A DNA stretch of 64,000 nt from assembly GCA_963797485.1 (NCBI GenBank), contig CAWCPF010000002.1:248001-312000 (forward strand). Direction: 5' to 3'. Positions 17,634 through 26,724 of this stretch are shown one piece after another. Positions within the stretch are counted from its first letter, which is position 1. Every line of letters starts with the position of its first letter. The stretch comes from CAWAND01 sp963797485 (lineage in GTDB: Bacteria; Chloroflexota; Anaerolineae; Anaerolineales; E44-bin32). A program made the position numbers and the translations under genes. Below the pieces are notes generated by a model. It did not search any database. It worked only from the letters and a program-made list of their open reading frames with translations, and was not told the origin of the DNA.

Positions 17634-18911
17634 GTGACGGCCATCCAGGAAGAGACTCGACCACCCGAAAGGCCGGCGCTGATCCAGTGGATCCGGCAGA
17701 ACCTCTTCAGCACGTGGTACAACGCGCTGCTGACGGTCGTCTCGCTGGCTGTGATCTACTTCGCCGTTTCCGGTTTGGTGCGCTGGACGCTTTTCACCGC
17801 CGACTGGACTCCGGTCAGCCAGAACTTCATGCTCTTCCTGGTAGGACAATACCCGAGAGACCAACTATGGCGTCTTGCCGGTTGCCTCGTCTTGGTCTCT
17901 TTCCTGCTCGGCGCGAGCTGGGCCAAGTGGGGAGAGACCTTGCGCACCTTCGGGGTGACCCTGGCCGCCCTGTACGTGCTTGTGGCGGTGCTGCCCATCA
18001 GCAACGTTCCGATGCCGATGCGCGTCTTCATGGCCGCCAATCCAGCCGTGATGCTGGTGGCGTACCTCGCCACCCGGCGATGGCGCTGGTCTGGGCGAAA
18101 TCTGCTACTCGCCTGGCTAGGTTCGGGGATCGTCGTCTGGTTCCTGCTGCGGGGCATTGGCGGAACTGCCTGGCTGCCTTCGGTGCCCATCGGAACTTGG
18201 GGAGGCCTGCTGGTCACGGTCCTTCTGGCCGTGGCTGGCATTTTGCTTTCGTTTCCCATTGGCGTGCTGCTGGCACTCGCCAGACGATCGACCCTGCCCG
18301 TCTTGAGCGTGTTTTCCACCGTCTTCATCGAGCTGATACGCGGGGTTCCACTTATCAGTATCCTGTTCCTCTTCTCGCTGATCGTGCCGCTCTTCCTGCC
18401 CCCCGGCGTCCGCTTTGACCGGCTTCTGCGGGCCATGGTGGCCATGACCGTCTTCAGCGCCGCCTATATGGCAGAGAACATACGGGGAGGACTACAGGCA
18501 ATTCCTCATGGCCAGTTCGAGGCCGCCCGGGCGGTCGGGCTAAACAACTTCCAGACAACGCTCTTCATCGTGCTGCCACAGGCGCTGCGCAAGGTCATTC
18601 CGACCGTCGTCGGCCAATTCATCACACTCTTCAAGGACACCACCCTCGCTTCCGGCGTGGCGGTTCTCGAGATCCTGAGCATCGCCCGGTCCGTTTTGCA
18701 GGGCAACCCGGAGTTCTTGCGCCTGCAGGCGGAAGTCTACGTGTTTATCGCCGCTATCTTCTGGATTTTCAGTTATTCTATGTCTGTCGCCAGCCGCCGA
18801 ATCGAAACTCAGCTCGGCGTCGGCGAACGTAGGAAGGATTCGCCCATGTCCCAGATCCTCACGCCTGAACTCCGACGACGGTCTGATCATCGAGTGCCAC
18901 GACGTCCATAA
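17634..18911 (+). CDS. aapM: Amino-acid ABC transporter permease (AapM-like), 3' end uncertain
   Basis: Second permease, from GTG 17634. The transport domain begins at WGGLLVTVLLAVAGILLSFPIGVLLAL and contains FIELIRGVPLISILFLFSL. Its EAA loop is EAARAVGLNNFQTTLFIVLPQALRKVIP. After RRIETQLGVGERRKDSP the frame runs straight through the next gene's ATG (18846) to a stop at 18911. A TAG at 18830 in another frame, just before an AGGAAGG site, is probably the true end. The last ~27 codons are therefore doubtful and an indel near 18820-18870 is likely. Confidence 0.88.
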   Translation: MTAIQEETRPPERPALIQWIRQNLFSTWYNALLTVVSLAVIYFAVSGLVRWTLFTADWTPVSQNFMLFLVGQYPRDQLWRLAGCLVLVSFLLGASWAKWGETLRTFGVTLAALYVLVAVLPISNVPMPMRVFMAANPAVMLVAYLATRRWRWSGRNLLLAWLGSGIVVWFLLRGIGGTAWLPSVPIGTWGGLLVTVLLAVAGILLSFPIGVLLALARRSTLPVLSVFSTVFIELIRGVPLISILFLFSLIVPLFLPPGVRFDRLLRAMVAMTVFSAAYMAENIRGGLQAIPHGQFEAARAVGLNNFQTTLFIVLPQALRKVIPTVVGQFITLFKDTTLASGVAVLEILSIARSVLQGNPEFLRLQAEVYVFIAAIFWIFSYSMSVASRRIETQLGVGERRKDSPMSQILTPELRRRSDHRVPRRP

Positions 18912-19614
18912 GTGGTTCGGCTCGTTTCACGCGCTGAAGGGCATCGATATGGACGTCGAACACGGCGAGGTGATCGTCATCTTCGGCCCCTCCGGGTCCG
19001 GCAAATCGACTTTTATCCGGACCATCAACCGTCTTGAAGAACATCAACATGGGCAAATCATCGTCGATGGCATCGAACTAACCCATGACGTTCACAACAT
19101 TGCCGCCATCCGAAGCGAAATCGGGATGGTTTTCCAGCAGTTCAACCTCTTCCCGCATTTGACCGTCCTTCAGAATGTCTCTCTGGCGCCGATCTTTGTT
19201 CGGAAGTGGCCCAAAGAACAGGCCGAGCAGGGCGCCCGCGAGCTGCTGGCACGCGTCGGGATCCCGGAGCAGTCCGAGAAGTTCCCTGGCCAATTGTCCG
19301 GCGGCCAGCAGCAGCGGGTGGCCATCGCGCGTGCGCTGGCCATGCAGCCGAAGATCATGCTGTTCGATGAGCCCACGTCGGCCCTCGACCCCGAAATGAT
19401 CAAAGAGGTGTTGGACGTGATGATCTCGTTGGCCCAGTCGGGGATGACGATGCTGGTCGTGACGCATGAGATGGGCTTCGCCAAGGCGGTCGCCGACCGC
19501 ATGTACTTTTTCGACGCAGGTCAGGTGGTCGAGACCGGGACACCCGAGGAGATCTTCCAGAACCCCAAGCAGGACAGAACCAAGCTGTTCCTTTCCCAGA
19601 TCCTCTCCCACTGA
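18846..19614 (+). CDS. aapP: Amino-acid ABC transporter ATP-binding protein (AapP-like; frameshifted at N-terminus)
   Basis: ATPase that powers the transporter. ATG 18846 with AGGAAGG 7 bp upstream gives MSQILTPEL. After one frame change near 18872 the expected DGLIIECHDVHKWFGSFHALKGI continues. Walker A is GPSGSGKSTF, the Q-loop is MVFQQFNLFPHLTV, the signature is LSGGQQQRVAIARAL, Walker B is IMLFDEPTSALDPE and the switch is VVTHEMG. The total of about 256 aa is typical of GlnQ/AapP. It ends the operon. Confidence 0.92.
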
Positions 19615-19629
19615 AGCCGCGCCAGTTAC

Positions 19630-20028
19630 TTATTGTGAAATGGTCCCCACCTGGGTGCCGTTCAACCAGACGGAGTAACGGCCCTGTCCGAAGCTTCCGA
19701 GGGGGATGCGCAAATTCATGGGGGCCACGATTTGGATACAAGCTTGCTCGGCCGGGGCCTGGGAGTGGAGTTCGACCTGAACCCGGCCGAGCGAATCGGG
19801 GCCGGAAACCGACCACACGGCTTCGTGGCATGGATCGGGCAGGTGCCCATCGACCTGCAGCACGACTTGCACCGGGTAACTTTCAAGGGAGATCAATTGG
19901 GTCTGGTCGACGTAGACCGGGCCGAGGCTGACGCCTGCTCCGCCGGGGGGCGTGACCGGCGGCCGGCCGGCGCAGGCTGCCTGCGTGGCCAGGATCAAAC
20001 TCAACAGCATCACGGGTAAAGATTTCAT
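19630..20028 (-). CDS. Small lipoprotein of unknown function
   Basis: 132 aa with a lipoprotein signal peptide (MKSLPVMLLSLILATQAACAG, lipobox QAAC) followed by a short Pro/Gly linker. The mature part looks all-beta: PVYVDQTQLISLESYPVQVVLQVDG, then GRVQVELHSQAP, and a C-terminal FGQGRYSVWLNGTQVGTI resembling an Ig-like strand pair. I do not recognise a family. It is convergent with the ABC operon, 15 bp from its end, and divergent from the M42 peptidase gene. Confidence 0.65.
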   Translation of the reverse strand: MKSLPVMLLSLILATQAACAGRPPVTPPGGAGVSLGPVYVDQTQLISLESYPVQVVLQVDGHLPDPCHEAVWSVSGPDSLGRVQVELHSQAPAEQACIQIVAPMNLRIPLGSFGQGRYSVWLNGTQVGTISQ

Positions 20029-20201
20029 CCAACTCGTCCTTCCGGCGAACCGGCTGTCGTCTTAGACTATGGACGGCGCTGTACGCGCCACAAGTTCCCG
20101 CCTGGGATGATGGTTGCGAAGGCTCAACCATGATACGCCGAGCAGGCCGCCAACACCCGGATGGCCATGGGTGGTCAAGCTGACCGGAAAGGATCGTCCG
20201 C

Positions 20202-21248
20202 GTGCCGTCATTGCCTGTGGATACCGATTTCCTGACGTCGCTCCTTCTGAAGCTGCTTGAGACCCCCAGCCCGACGGGATTTGCCGGGCCGGCGCTTGAG
20301 GTGGTCCAGGGCGCGCTGGACCAGCTCGGGCTGGAGGCGCGGCGCACGCGCAAGGGCGCGCTCGTGGCCGCCTGGGCCGGGGAGGCGGATGACGCGCCGC
20401 GGGGCCTGACGGCCCATGTTGACACTTTGGGGGCGGTGGTCAAAGAGCTCACGTCCAACGGCCGGCTCAAACTCTCCAGGCTGGGATCTTTCAGCTGGAA
20501 CTCCGTGGAAGGAGAGACGTGCCGGGTCTTGACGCGCCAGGGCAGCCAAGTCAGCGGCACCATTCTGCCGGACAAAGCCAGCGTGCACGTGCACGGCAAG
20601 GAGGTCAGCAACTCGCCGCGCACTGATGAGCACATGCAGGTCCGTTTGGACGCCCGGGTCCACGACCCCGAGGACGTCCGCGCGCTGGGGATAGACGTCG
20701 GAGATGCCGTGGCCTTTGACGCCCGGCCGGCGATCCTGCCGACAGGTTTCATCCGCTCGCGCCATCTGGACGACAAGGCCTGTGTGGCCTGCGTGTTGAC
20801 CGCCGTCCGTGGGATGCTTTCCGCCGGCAGGCAGCCTGGCCAGACCACGCATTTGCACTTCAGCAACTATGAAGAAGTCGGGCATGGCGCAGCCGTCGGC
20901 CTGCCTCGCGAGCTGGCCGAGCTGGTGGCGGTGGACATGGCCGCCGTCGGCCAGGGACAGAATTCCGACGAGTTCCACGTGACCGTATGCGCCAAAGACA
21001 GCGGCGGACCTTACAACTCCGCCTTGACCACCCGGCTCGTTCGGCTGGCCGAGGCCGAAGGCATCCCGTTCAAAGTGGACGTCTACCCGTATTACGGGTC
21101 CGACGGCGAGGCCTACTGGCGCGCGGGCGGCGACGCCGCGCTGGGCCTGATCGGGCCCGGCGTGGACGCCTCGCACCACTACGAGCGCACCCACCTGGAC
21201 GCTTTGGTGGCCACGGTGCAGCTCATCACGGCCTATCTGACTTCGTGA
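20202..21248 (+). CDS. M42-family metallo-aminopeptidase
   Basis: Cytoplasmic co-catalytic zinc/cobalt aminopeptidase, 348 aa from GTG 20202. Metal ligands are visible in LTAHVDTLGA, SRHLDDKACVA, SNYEEVGHGAA (catalytic Glu-Glu), LVAVDMA and the late DASHHYERTHLDAL. This order is diagnostic for M42 (TET/FrvX-like). The stop TGA overlaps the GTG start of AzlC by 4 bp, suggesting co-translation. The precise peptide specificity is unknown. Confidence 0.92.
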   Translation: MPSLPVDTDFLTSLLLKLLETPSPTGFAGPALEVVQGALDQLGLEARRTRKGALVAAWAGEADDAPRGLTAHVDTLGAVVKELTSNGRLKLSRLGSFSWNSVEGETCRVLTRQGSQVSGTILPDKASVHVHGKEVSNSPRTDEHMQVRLDARVHDPEDVRALGIDVGDAVAFDARPAILPTGFIRSRHLDDKACVACVLTAVRGMLSAGRQPGQTTHLHFSNYEEVGHGAAVGLPRELAELVAVDMAAVGQGQNSDEFHVTVCAKDSGGPYNSALTTRLVRLAEAEGIPFKVDVYPYYGSDGEAYWRAGGDAALGLIGPGVDASHHYERTHLDALVATVQLITAYLTS

Positions 21249-21984
21249 CTCTCCCCGAGAACGCCCAGGCCGCGGCGCCCACAAGCGCCGGCCGCGCCTT
21301 TGTCCAGGGTGTGCAGGACCAGGTCCCCATCTTGCTTGGGGTCATCCCGTTCGGGTTGATCTTCGGCGCGCTGGCGGTCTCCCAGGGCATCTCGGGCTGG
21401 GCCACTCAGGGACTGTCGATCCTGGTGTTCGCCGGCTCGGCCCAGTTTGTGGCGGCTGAGCTGGCTGGATCCGGCGCGCCGGCCCTGCTGATCGTCTTCA
21501 CCATCCTGGTGGTCAATCTGCGCCATATGCTCTACAGCGCCAGCCTGGCGCCTCACTTCCGGCGCCTGCCCCTGCGCTGGCGGGCCGTCCTCGCCTGGCT
21601 GTTGACCGATGAAGCCTTCGCCACCACCTCATCCAGGGTCAGCCGAGGCAACACCCATCAGCTGCACTGGTACCTGTTGGGCACCGGGCTGGCTCTGTGG
21701 GCCTGCTGGCAAATCAGCACGGCGGTCGGAAATCTTGCTTGGGGCCGGGGTTCCCTCCAGTTGGTCGCTGGATTTCGCGCTGCCCCTGACGTTCATGGCT
21801 CTGATCGCCCCCAGCCTGACCGACCGCCCGGCTTTGGCGGCCGCCGGCGCCGCGGGACGTGGCCGCCGTGGCCCTGGCCGGCCTGCCCTACCATCTGGGG
21901 CTGGTGCTGGCCGGCCTGATCGGCATTGTCGTGGGGATGGGGTTCGAACGCTGGCGGCAGATGGCAGCCGGAATACACCCATGA
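21245..21984 (+). CDS. azlC: AzlC-family branched-chain amino-acid exporter, large subunit (frameshifted)
   Basis: Membrane protein of about 245 aa from GTG 21245. The family start is FVQGVQDQVPILLGVIPFGLIFGALAV, with FAGSAQFVAAELAGSGA and NLRHMLYSASLAPHFRRL following. Two frame changes, near 21745 and 21850, are needed. They link GAGVPSSWSLDFALPLTFMALIAP and then ALAGLPYHLGLVLAGLIGIVVG to the end QMAAGIHP. With AzlD it would export branched-chain or related amino acids. It starts inside the M42 stop and overlaps azlD by 4 bp. Confidence 0.88.
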
Positions 21985-22313
21985 CGCCGGCTTTTTGGGC
22001 GGTGGTCCTGCTGGGAGGCCTGGCGGTCACGTATGCCACGCGTTTGTCCTTCCTGGTGTTGCTCGGCCAGGATGCCCTGCCGGGGCAGCTCCGCCGCGGA
22101 TTGCGCTTCGTCGCGCCGTCGATCCTGGCGGCGTTGATCCTGCCCGCGCTGACCCTCGATCCCGCCGGCCGGCTTGCCCTATGGCCCATCATGCCGCGTT
22201 TGCTGGCCGGGCTGCTGGCCGTGGCTGTGGCCTGGAGATTCCGCAACACCTGGCTGACGATCGCCGCCGGCATGGGAAGTCTGTGGATTTTGCAGGCGCT
22301 GATCGGCCCTTGA
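21981..22313 (+). CDS. azlD: AzlD-family small subunit
   Basis: 110-aa membrane protein starting at ATG 21981, overlapping the azlC stop as ATGA. AzlD features are FWAVVLLGGLAVTYATRLSFLVLL, LRRGLRFVAPSILAALILPAL and a final hydrophobic helix (NTWLTIAAGMGSLWILQAL). It is the usual partner of AzlC. Palindrome copy 3 follows 6 bp after the stop. Confidence 0.9.
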   Translation: MTPAFWAVVLLGGLAVTYATRLSFLVLLGQDALPGQLRRGLRFVAPSILAALILPALTLDPAGRLALWPIMPRLLAGLLAVAVAWRFRNTWLTIAAGMGSLWILQALIGP

Positions 22314-22319
22314 CTGGCT

Positions 22320-22337
22320 TTGTGAAAACTTTCACGA
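22320..22337. promoter_or_regulatory. Palindromic operator-like site, copy 3
   Basis: TTGTGAAAACTTTCACGA: 7-base arms with one mismatch in the right arm. It is centred about 55 bp upstream of the inferred start point of the cation-efflux gene. Confidence 0.6.
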
Positions 22338-22371
22338 ACGCACCGTTGCCATCGGTCCGGCGCAGGGCAGG

Positions 22372-22377
22372 TAGAAT
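22372..22377 (+). promoter_or_regulatory. -10 box giving a probable leaderless cation-efflux transcript
   Basis: TAGAAT is followed by six bases and then ATG 22384, so the transcript should start at or next to the start codon. No Shine-Dalgarno sequence fits. Confidence 0.5.
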
Positions 22378-22383
22378 CGCCGC

Positions 22384-23298
22384 ATGCAGAACCGCCCGCG
22401 CCTGACCCGTTTTGCCTGGTTGTCCATCTTTGCGGCCCTGGCCACCATGGGCCTCAAAGCCGGCGCCTACTGGCTAACGGGTTCGGTCGGGCTGCTGTCG
22501 GACGCGCTCGAGTCCGGCGTCAATCTGATGGCCGCCGTCCTGGCGCTGATCGTCCTGACCGTCGTGGCGCGCCCGCCGGATGAAGAACATGGCTACGGCC
22601 ACGAAAAAGCTGAGTACTTCTCCAGCGGCGCCGAGGGGGCATTCATCCTGATGGCCGCCGTCGTCATTGCCGTCAATGCGCTCCGGCGCTTGCTCTCCCC
22701 GGTGCCGCTGCACGAGCTCGGGCTGGGGGTGGCAATCTCGGCTGTCGCCTCGATCATCAACCTGGTGGTCGCCCAGGTCCTGCTGAGGGTCAGCCGCCGG
22801 GCCCGATCGATCGCGCTGGAAGCCGATGCCCGGCACCTGCTTTCGGATGTGTGGTCGTCGGGGGCGATCTTGCTGGGCGTGGCCGTGGTAGCCATCACCG
22901 GTTGGGAGCCCTTGGACGCGCTGGTCGCCCTGGCGGGCGCGGCCATCATCACCTGGGCCGGGCTAAACCTGGTGCGCCGCTCGATCCTGGGCTTAATGGA
23001 CACAGCCCTGCCGGAGCCCGATCTTCAGGCCGTCCGGTCAATTCTGCAAGCCTACGAAGCCCGGGGCGTGCGCTACCATGCCCTGCGCAGCCGCCAGTCA
23101 GGCGCCCGATCGTTCGTGTCGCTGCACATTCAGGTGCCGGGGAGTTGGACTATTCAGCAGGGGCACAATCTGCTGGAGACTATCGAGGCGCAGGTGCGTC
23201 GTGCGCTTCCTTCGGCGAGTGTGTTCACCCACATCGAGCCGATCGAGGATCCCAGCTCGTGGGACGACCAGCGCCTCGACCGGACAAACGCGGCCTAG
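22384..23298 (+). CDS. Cation diffusion facilitator (CDF) metal/proton antiporter
   Basis: Inner-membrane divalent-cation exporter, 304 aa. Six hydrophobic segments come first. The TM2 metal site is LLSDALESGVNLMAA (D-x3-[E/D] variant) and the TM5 site is ARHLLSDVWSSGAILLG. The loop HGYGHEKAEYFSS is typical. The C-terminal cytoplasmic domain includes RSILGLMDTALPEPDL and VSLHIQVPGSWTIQQGHNLLETIE, ending in the usual HIEP. The metal is not predictable from sequence alone. ATG 22384 follows a -10 box directly. Confidence 0.9.
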   Translation: MQNRPRLTRFAWLSIFAALATMGLKAGAYWLTGSVGLLSDALESGVNLMAAVLALIVLTVVARPPDEEHGYGHEKAEYFSSGAEGAFILMAAVVIAVNALRRLLSPVPLHELGLGVAISAVASIINLVVAQVLLRVSRRARSIALEADARHLLSDVWSSGAILLGVAVVAITGWEPLDALVALAGAAIITWAGLNLVRRSILGLMDTALPEPDLQAVRSILQAYEARGVRYHALRSRQSGARSFVSLHIQVPGSWTIQQGHNLLETIEAQVRRALPSASVFTHIEPIEDPSSWDDQRLDRTNAA

Positions 23299-23355
23299 GC
23301 GCGCTTGCAGGGACGCTCGTTCTATCACAACGCTTCGATTGAAGGCATCCAGAGC

Positions 23356-24945
23356 TTAAGGAGCGGCCGTCGGCGTGCACGGCGGCAAGTGCTTGTTGCC
23401 GTGCTCCCCGACGCGGCAGCGATCGCCGCTGGGCGTGTCCGTCGGCGCCGGCGCGCCGGAGGTGCTGGTGGGCTGCGGCGCGGGTGTGTTGCTTGGAGCC
23501 GGCGCGGGGGTCTGGCTGGGCGGGACAGCGGTCGACGTGGGCTGGGAGGCCGGCGTGTTGGAGGCACCCCCGCCGCCTGAAGCTGTGGCCGTCGGCGAGG
23601 CAGGGCCAGGGGTGGGCGAGGAAGTTCCATTAGCCTGGCCACTTTGGCCGGTCGATCCGCCCGGCGTGGCGGCTGTCGAGCTGCCGGAAGTTACCGCCAT
23701 CGGCCTGCTGGTGACCTGTGACGTGGGGGTGGCGTCGGACGACAGACTGGCGGGCAGCCGGCCGGGCCCGGCCATCGCCATGGCCTTCACGGTCGCCTGC
23801 ACCATGGCTTCGATGGCTGTGTCATTCAACCCCGGACCGGCCGCAGCCACCTGTGTGGACAGGGCCATGATCGTCGCCTGGTAATCGGCCTGGCTCAATC
23901 CCCCGATTTGGGGCGTAGAGCCATCCTGTGAGCCGGGTCGAAACGCGGCCAGCGCGAACCCGGCAGACGGCAGCAGGAATAAGAACAGCGTCGCCAGGGC
24001 TGCCGTCCGATAGCGCCAATGCCACGCCCGCCTGGCAATCCCGATCGGGCCGGCGAGCGGCGATCGCTCCATGATCCAGGTGGAGATGTCAAAACGATCG
24101 GGCTGTGGGATGAAGTTGCCCGCCGTATCGAAACTGGCCTCGACGGCTTGTCTGAACGCGCCGGCCAGTTCAGAAACCGAGCTGAAACGCTGCTCGGCTT
24201 TCTTGCTCAGCGCCTTGCTCAATAGATGGTCGAGGTCCTCGGGGATGCGCGGGTTGACAACGCGGGCCCTGGGGATGGGTTGATTGATTTGCTGCACGGC
24301 GACGGCCATGGGCGTGTCGCCGGAGAAGGGCAGCGTCCCGGTGCAGATCTGGTAAAGCACAATGCCGAGCGAGTACTGGTCGGAGCGGGGCGTAACGGCC
24401 TGGCCCTGGCATTGCTCCGGGGACATGTAGGCCGGCGTGCCGATCACGGCCGAGCCCGTTAAGCTCCCGGAGAGGTCCCCAACGTGCGCGAATCCAAAGT
24501 CCGAGAGCAAGGCGCGCCCCTCGTCGGACAGCAGGATGTTGGAGGGCTTGACGTCACGGTGCACGATCCCGTGATCGTGGGCGAACTGCAGGCCAGCGGC
24601 GACATCGTCGATCAGCTGGACCCCCTCTTGCGGGGTGAGCGGCCCGGATTCCAGACGGTTGTACAGCGTGCCGCGCGGCATGAACGGCATCACAATATAG
24701 GCCAGGCCGTCGTCTTCGCCATAATCGAGGACCGGCACAACGTTGGGATGCTTGAGCTCCAGCAGGAGCTCGATCTCCCGCTTGAATCGGCTCTTGAACT
24801 TGGGGTCTTGCGCGATATACGGGGAGAGGACTTTGACCGCCACGGTCTCATTGCGGACGGCGTCGATGGCCTTGTAGACCGTGGTCATGCCGCCCTGGCC
24901 GATTTGGTCCAGGATGTGGTAGTTGCCTAGCTGCTGGCCCTCCAT
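23356..24945 (-). CDS. Membrane-bound Ser/Thr protein kinase with Thr/Pro-rich tail
   Basis: PknB-type (Hanks) kinase, about 529 aa. ATG 24945 (MEGQQLGNYHILDQIGQGGM) is preferred; a GTG nine codons upstream is possible. Glycine loop IGQGGMTTVY, lysine VAVKVL, catalytic loop HGIVHRDVKPSNILL, DFG in LLSDFGFAHVG, and APE-like TPAYMSPEQ are all intact. A single helix (TAALATLFLFLLPSAGFAL) follows the kinase domain. The remaining ~200 residues are a Thr/Ser/Pro/Ala-rich, presumably extracellular tail ending in a short Cys pair (DRCRVGEHGNKHLPPC). No PASTA repeats are present. Confidence 0.93.
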   Translation of the reverse strand: MEGQQLGNYHILDQIGQGGMTTVYKAIDAVRNETVAVKVLSPYIAQDPKFKSRFKREIELLLELKHPNVVPVLDYGEDDGLAYIVMPFMPRGTLYNRLESGPLTPQEGVQLIDDVAAGLQFAHDHGIVHRDVKPSNILLSDEGRALLSDFGFAHVGDLSGSLTGSAVIGTPAYMSPEQCQGQAVTPRSDQYSLGIVLYQICTGTLPFSGDTPMAVAVQQINQPIPRARVVNPRIPEDLDHLLSKALSKKAEQRFSSVSELAGAFRQAVEASFDTAGNFIPQPDRFDISTWIMERSPLAGPIGIARRAWHWRYRTAALATLFLFLLPSAGFALAAFRPGSQDGSTPQIGGLSQADYQATIMALSTQVAAAGPGLNDTAIEAMVQATVKAMAMAGPGRLPASLSSDATPTSQVTSRPMAVTSGSSTAATPGGSTGQSGQANGTSSPTPGPASPTATASGGGGASNTPASQPTSTAVPPSQTPAPAPSNTPAPQPTSTSGAPAPTDTPSGDRCRVGEHGNKHLPPCTPTAAP

Positions 24946-25119
24946 ACGATCCACTGGCTGCTGCTGCCTCACCCAGCCCTTGACCGATCGCCCGAACGGA
25001 GGCGGCGCGGGCCACCCTCCCCCGGTCTTGACCTACAATGCCTGACAATATTGATTCTGACGGCAAGGTTCTCGGGTATCAAGTCCCATATCTGGGCGAC
25101 CCGGGCCTGCGGCCCCCAC

Positions 25120-25425
25120 CTATACGGAATTCTGCACCACTTTGGCATACATCAGGGTCACCAGACCCTCGGCAAACTGGTTGAGGTTGTCGCCGGCGGC
25201 CTGCATTTCCGGGCTTCGCATGGCCGTGCGAAGGGCTTGTTCATCGTCGAAGTGCATGATAGCCATCAGGTAGACTCCCGCCCCCATGACGGTGCGCTCC
25301 ACGCGGCGAACTTCGATGCGCCTCAAACCCGGGACCTTTTCAATCAGGGGCAGATGGGTTGAAAAGTAGCTTTGGTCAAATCCCTGTGGATCTTCCGGCG
25401 GTGCGAACAGGGCGACGAGGTCCAT
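25120..25425 (-). CDS. EthD-domain protein
   Basis: 101 aa from ATG 25425 (MDLVALFAPPEDPQGFDQSYFSTHLPLIEKVPGL). The block YFSTHLPLIEKVPGLRRIEVRRV and the closing MYAKVV fit the dimeric alpha-beta barrel EthD family, small proteins often found with oxygenases. It is last in the paa operon, 34 bp after paaD. Its role there is unproven. Confidence 0.8.
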   Translation of the reverse strand: MDLVALFAPPEDPQGFDQSYFSTHLPLIEKVPGLRRIEVRRVERTVMGAGVYLMAIMHFDDEQALRTAMRSPEMQAAGDNLNQFAEGLVTLMYAKVVQNSV

Positions 25426-25459
25426 GCGGCATGTCTCCTGGGTTGTCAGATCCGTTGGT

Positions 25460-25960
25460 TCAGATCGGTTTGAACGCCTCGAAGGGCCCGCCGCAGGCAT
25501 TGCATACGTGGATTGAGCGGCATTGAGTCGACCCGAAGGCGTTCGTCAGACGCGTATTCTCCGAGCCGCAGTAGGGGCAGGCCGCCGGCGCGTCCAACAC
25601 CAGGCGGACTTGGCCCCGGTGAAGGGGCGGGGGCGCCAGGCCGAACGCACGCAGCTTGGTCCGCGTCTCAGGCGAAAGCCCATCGGTTGTCCAAGGAGGG
25701 TCGAAACAGAGCTCCACCTCAACCGGTTCGTATCCAAGTCCGGCCACGGCCAGTTCAATCTGCTGGCGCATGACCTCCAGCGCCGGGCAGCCGGCGAATG
25801 TGGGCGTCATGACCACACGGGCGCGGCTGCCGTCCACCTCGACCTGTCGAACCACCCCTAATTCGACGACCGAGACAACCGGGATTTCCGGGTCCATGAT
25901 CCCGTCCAAAGCTCGCCAGATGGCCGACGTGTCCGCCCGGCTGTCCATGCTCGCCGTCAC
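25460..25960 (-). CDS. paaD: Phenylacetyl-CoA epoxidase subunit PaaD
   Basis: 166-aa MIP18/PaaD-type protein needed for maturation of the phenylacetyl-CoA epoxidase, probably in iron assembly. The N-terminal DUF59 region reads WRALDGIMDPEIPVVSVVELGVVR and PTFAGCPALEVMRQQIE. The C-terminal half has a cysteine cluster, CPYCGSENT then CRSIHVCNACGGPFEAFK. GTG 25960 overlaps the paaC stop (GTGA), so it is translationally coupled. Confidence 0.93.
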   Translation of the reverse strand: MTASMDSRADTSAIWRALDGIMDPEIPVVSVVELGVVRQVEVDGSRARVVMTPTFAGCPALEVMRQQIELAVAGLGYEPVEVELCFDPPWTTDGLSPETRTKLRAFGLAPPPLHRGQVRLVLDAPAACPYCGSENTRLTNAFGSTQCRSIHVCNACGGPFEAFKPI

Positions 25961-26724
25961 CAGGCCACCCCGGGATGTGCCCGAGCGACGGATTGCATCT
26001 CCGTCAGCAGGCCGACCAGGTGCTCACTGTGCGCGTGCCGGGATCGAACCGGGGCGTGGTCCGCCTGTGGCGCCGGAAGGTCGATGGCCTCAAGAAATGC
26101 ACCCACGTCGGACATCCAGGTCCCGCTCCAGGCGGAGAGACCCGGCAACCAGCCTTCGGCTTCCAGGTGGTCGTCTCCCGGCATGGGGTCCCACAACTGC
26201 AGGGCGAAGGGCCAGAGCTGCTCGAGGGCTGCCTGCATTCGCTGGCGGCTCTCCTGGGTGCCCAAAGCCAGACGCCGGACCCAGGATTGGGTGTGGCGCA
26301 GATGGTAGATTTCTTCCTGGGAGACCTTGGCCGCCACTTCGGCCATTGGCCGATAGGCTGATCCAGCCAGCGCCGGCAGCCACACCGCCTCGGCGGCATC
26401 GAAGAGATACTGCCTGAGCATGGAGACGGCCCAATCGCCATTCGGCAGCTCAACCAGTTGGGCGTTTCGGTAGAAGGGCGCCTCGCGCTGGAAGACCAGC
26501 TCATCCGGGTAGATTTCGGGGTCTTGTCCGATGAGCGCGGCGTGCAGCCGATACCAGAGCCAGGCGTGGCCCATCTCGTCCACGGCCAGATTGGTGAAGG
26601 CGATGTCCTCCTCCAGGATGGGCGCATGTCCGGTCCATTCGGAGTTGCGATGGGCCAGGATCATTTCATCGTCGGCCATGGCCAGCAGCCGCTCGGCGAG
26701 GCGCGCCTCGTACTCGGGCATCAC
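25957..26724 (-). CDS. paaC: Phenylacetyl-CoA epoxidase subunit PaaC
   Basis: 255-aa ferritin-like structural subunit that pairs with PaaA. Blocks MADDEMILAHRNSEWTGHAP, AFTNLAVDEMGHAWLWY and KVSQEEIYHLRHTQSWVRRL are typical of PaaC. The start is GTG 26724 (or ATG 26721), overlapping the paaB stop. The surrounding paaABCD order is conserved in aerobic phenylacetate degraders. Confidence 0.93.
   Translation of the reverse strand: MMPEYEARLAERLLAMADDEMILAHRNSEWTGHAPILEEDIAFTNLAVDEMGHAWLWYRLHAALIGQDPEIYPDELVFQREAPFYRNAQLVELPNGDWAVSMLRQYLFDAAEAVWLPALAGSAYRPMAEVAAKVSQEEIYHLRHTQSWVRRLALGTQESRQRMQAALEQLWPFALQLWDPMPGDDHLEAEGWLPGLSAWSGTWMSDVGAFLEAIDLPAPQADHAPVRSRHAHSEHLVGLLTEMQSVARAHPGVAW

Noticed and set aside
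19633..19650. Half-site TTGTGAA near the end of the small lipoprotein gene
   Set aside because: No right arm; chance occurrence.
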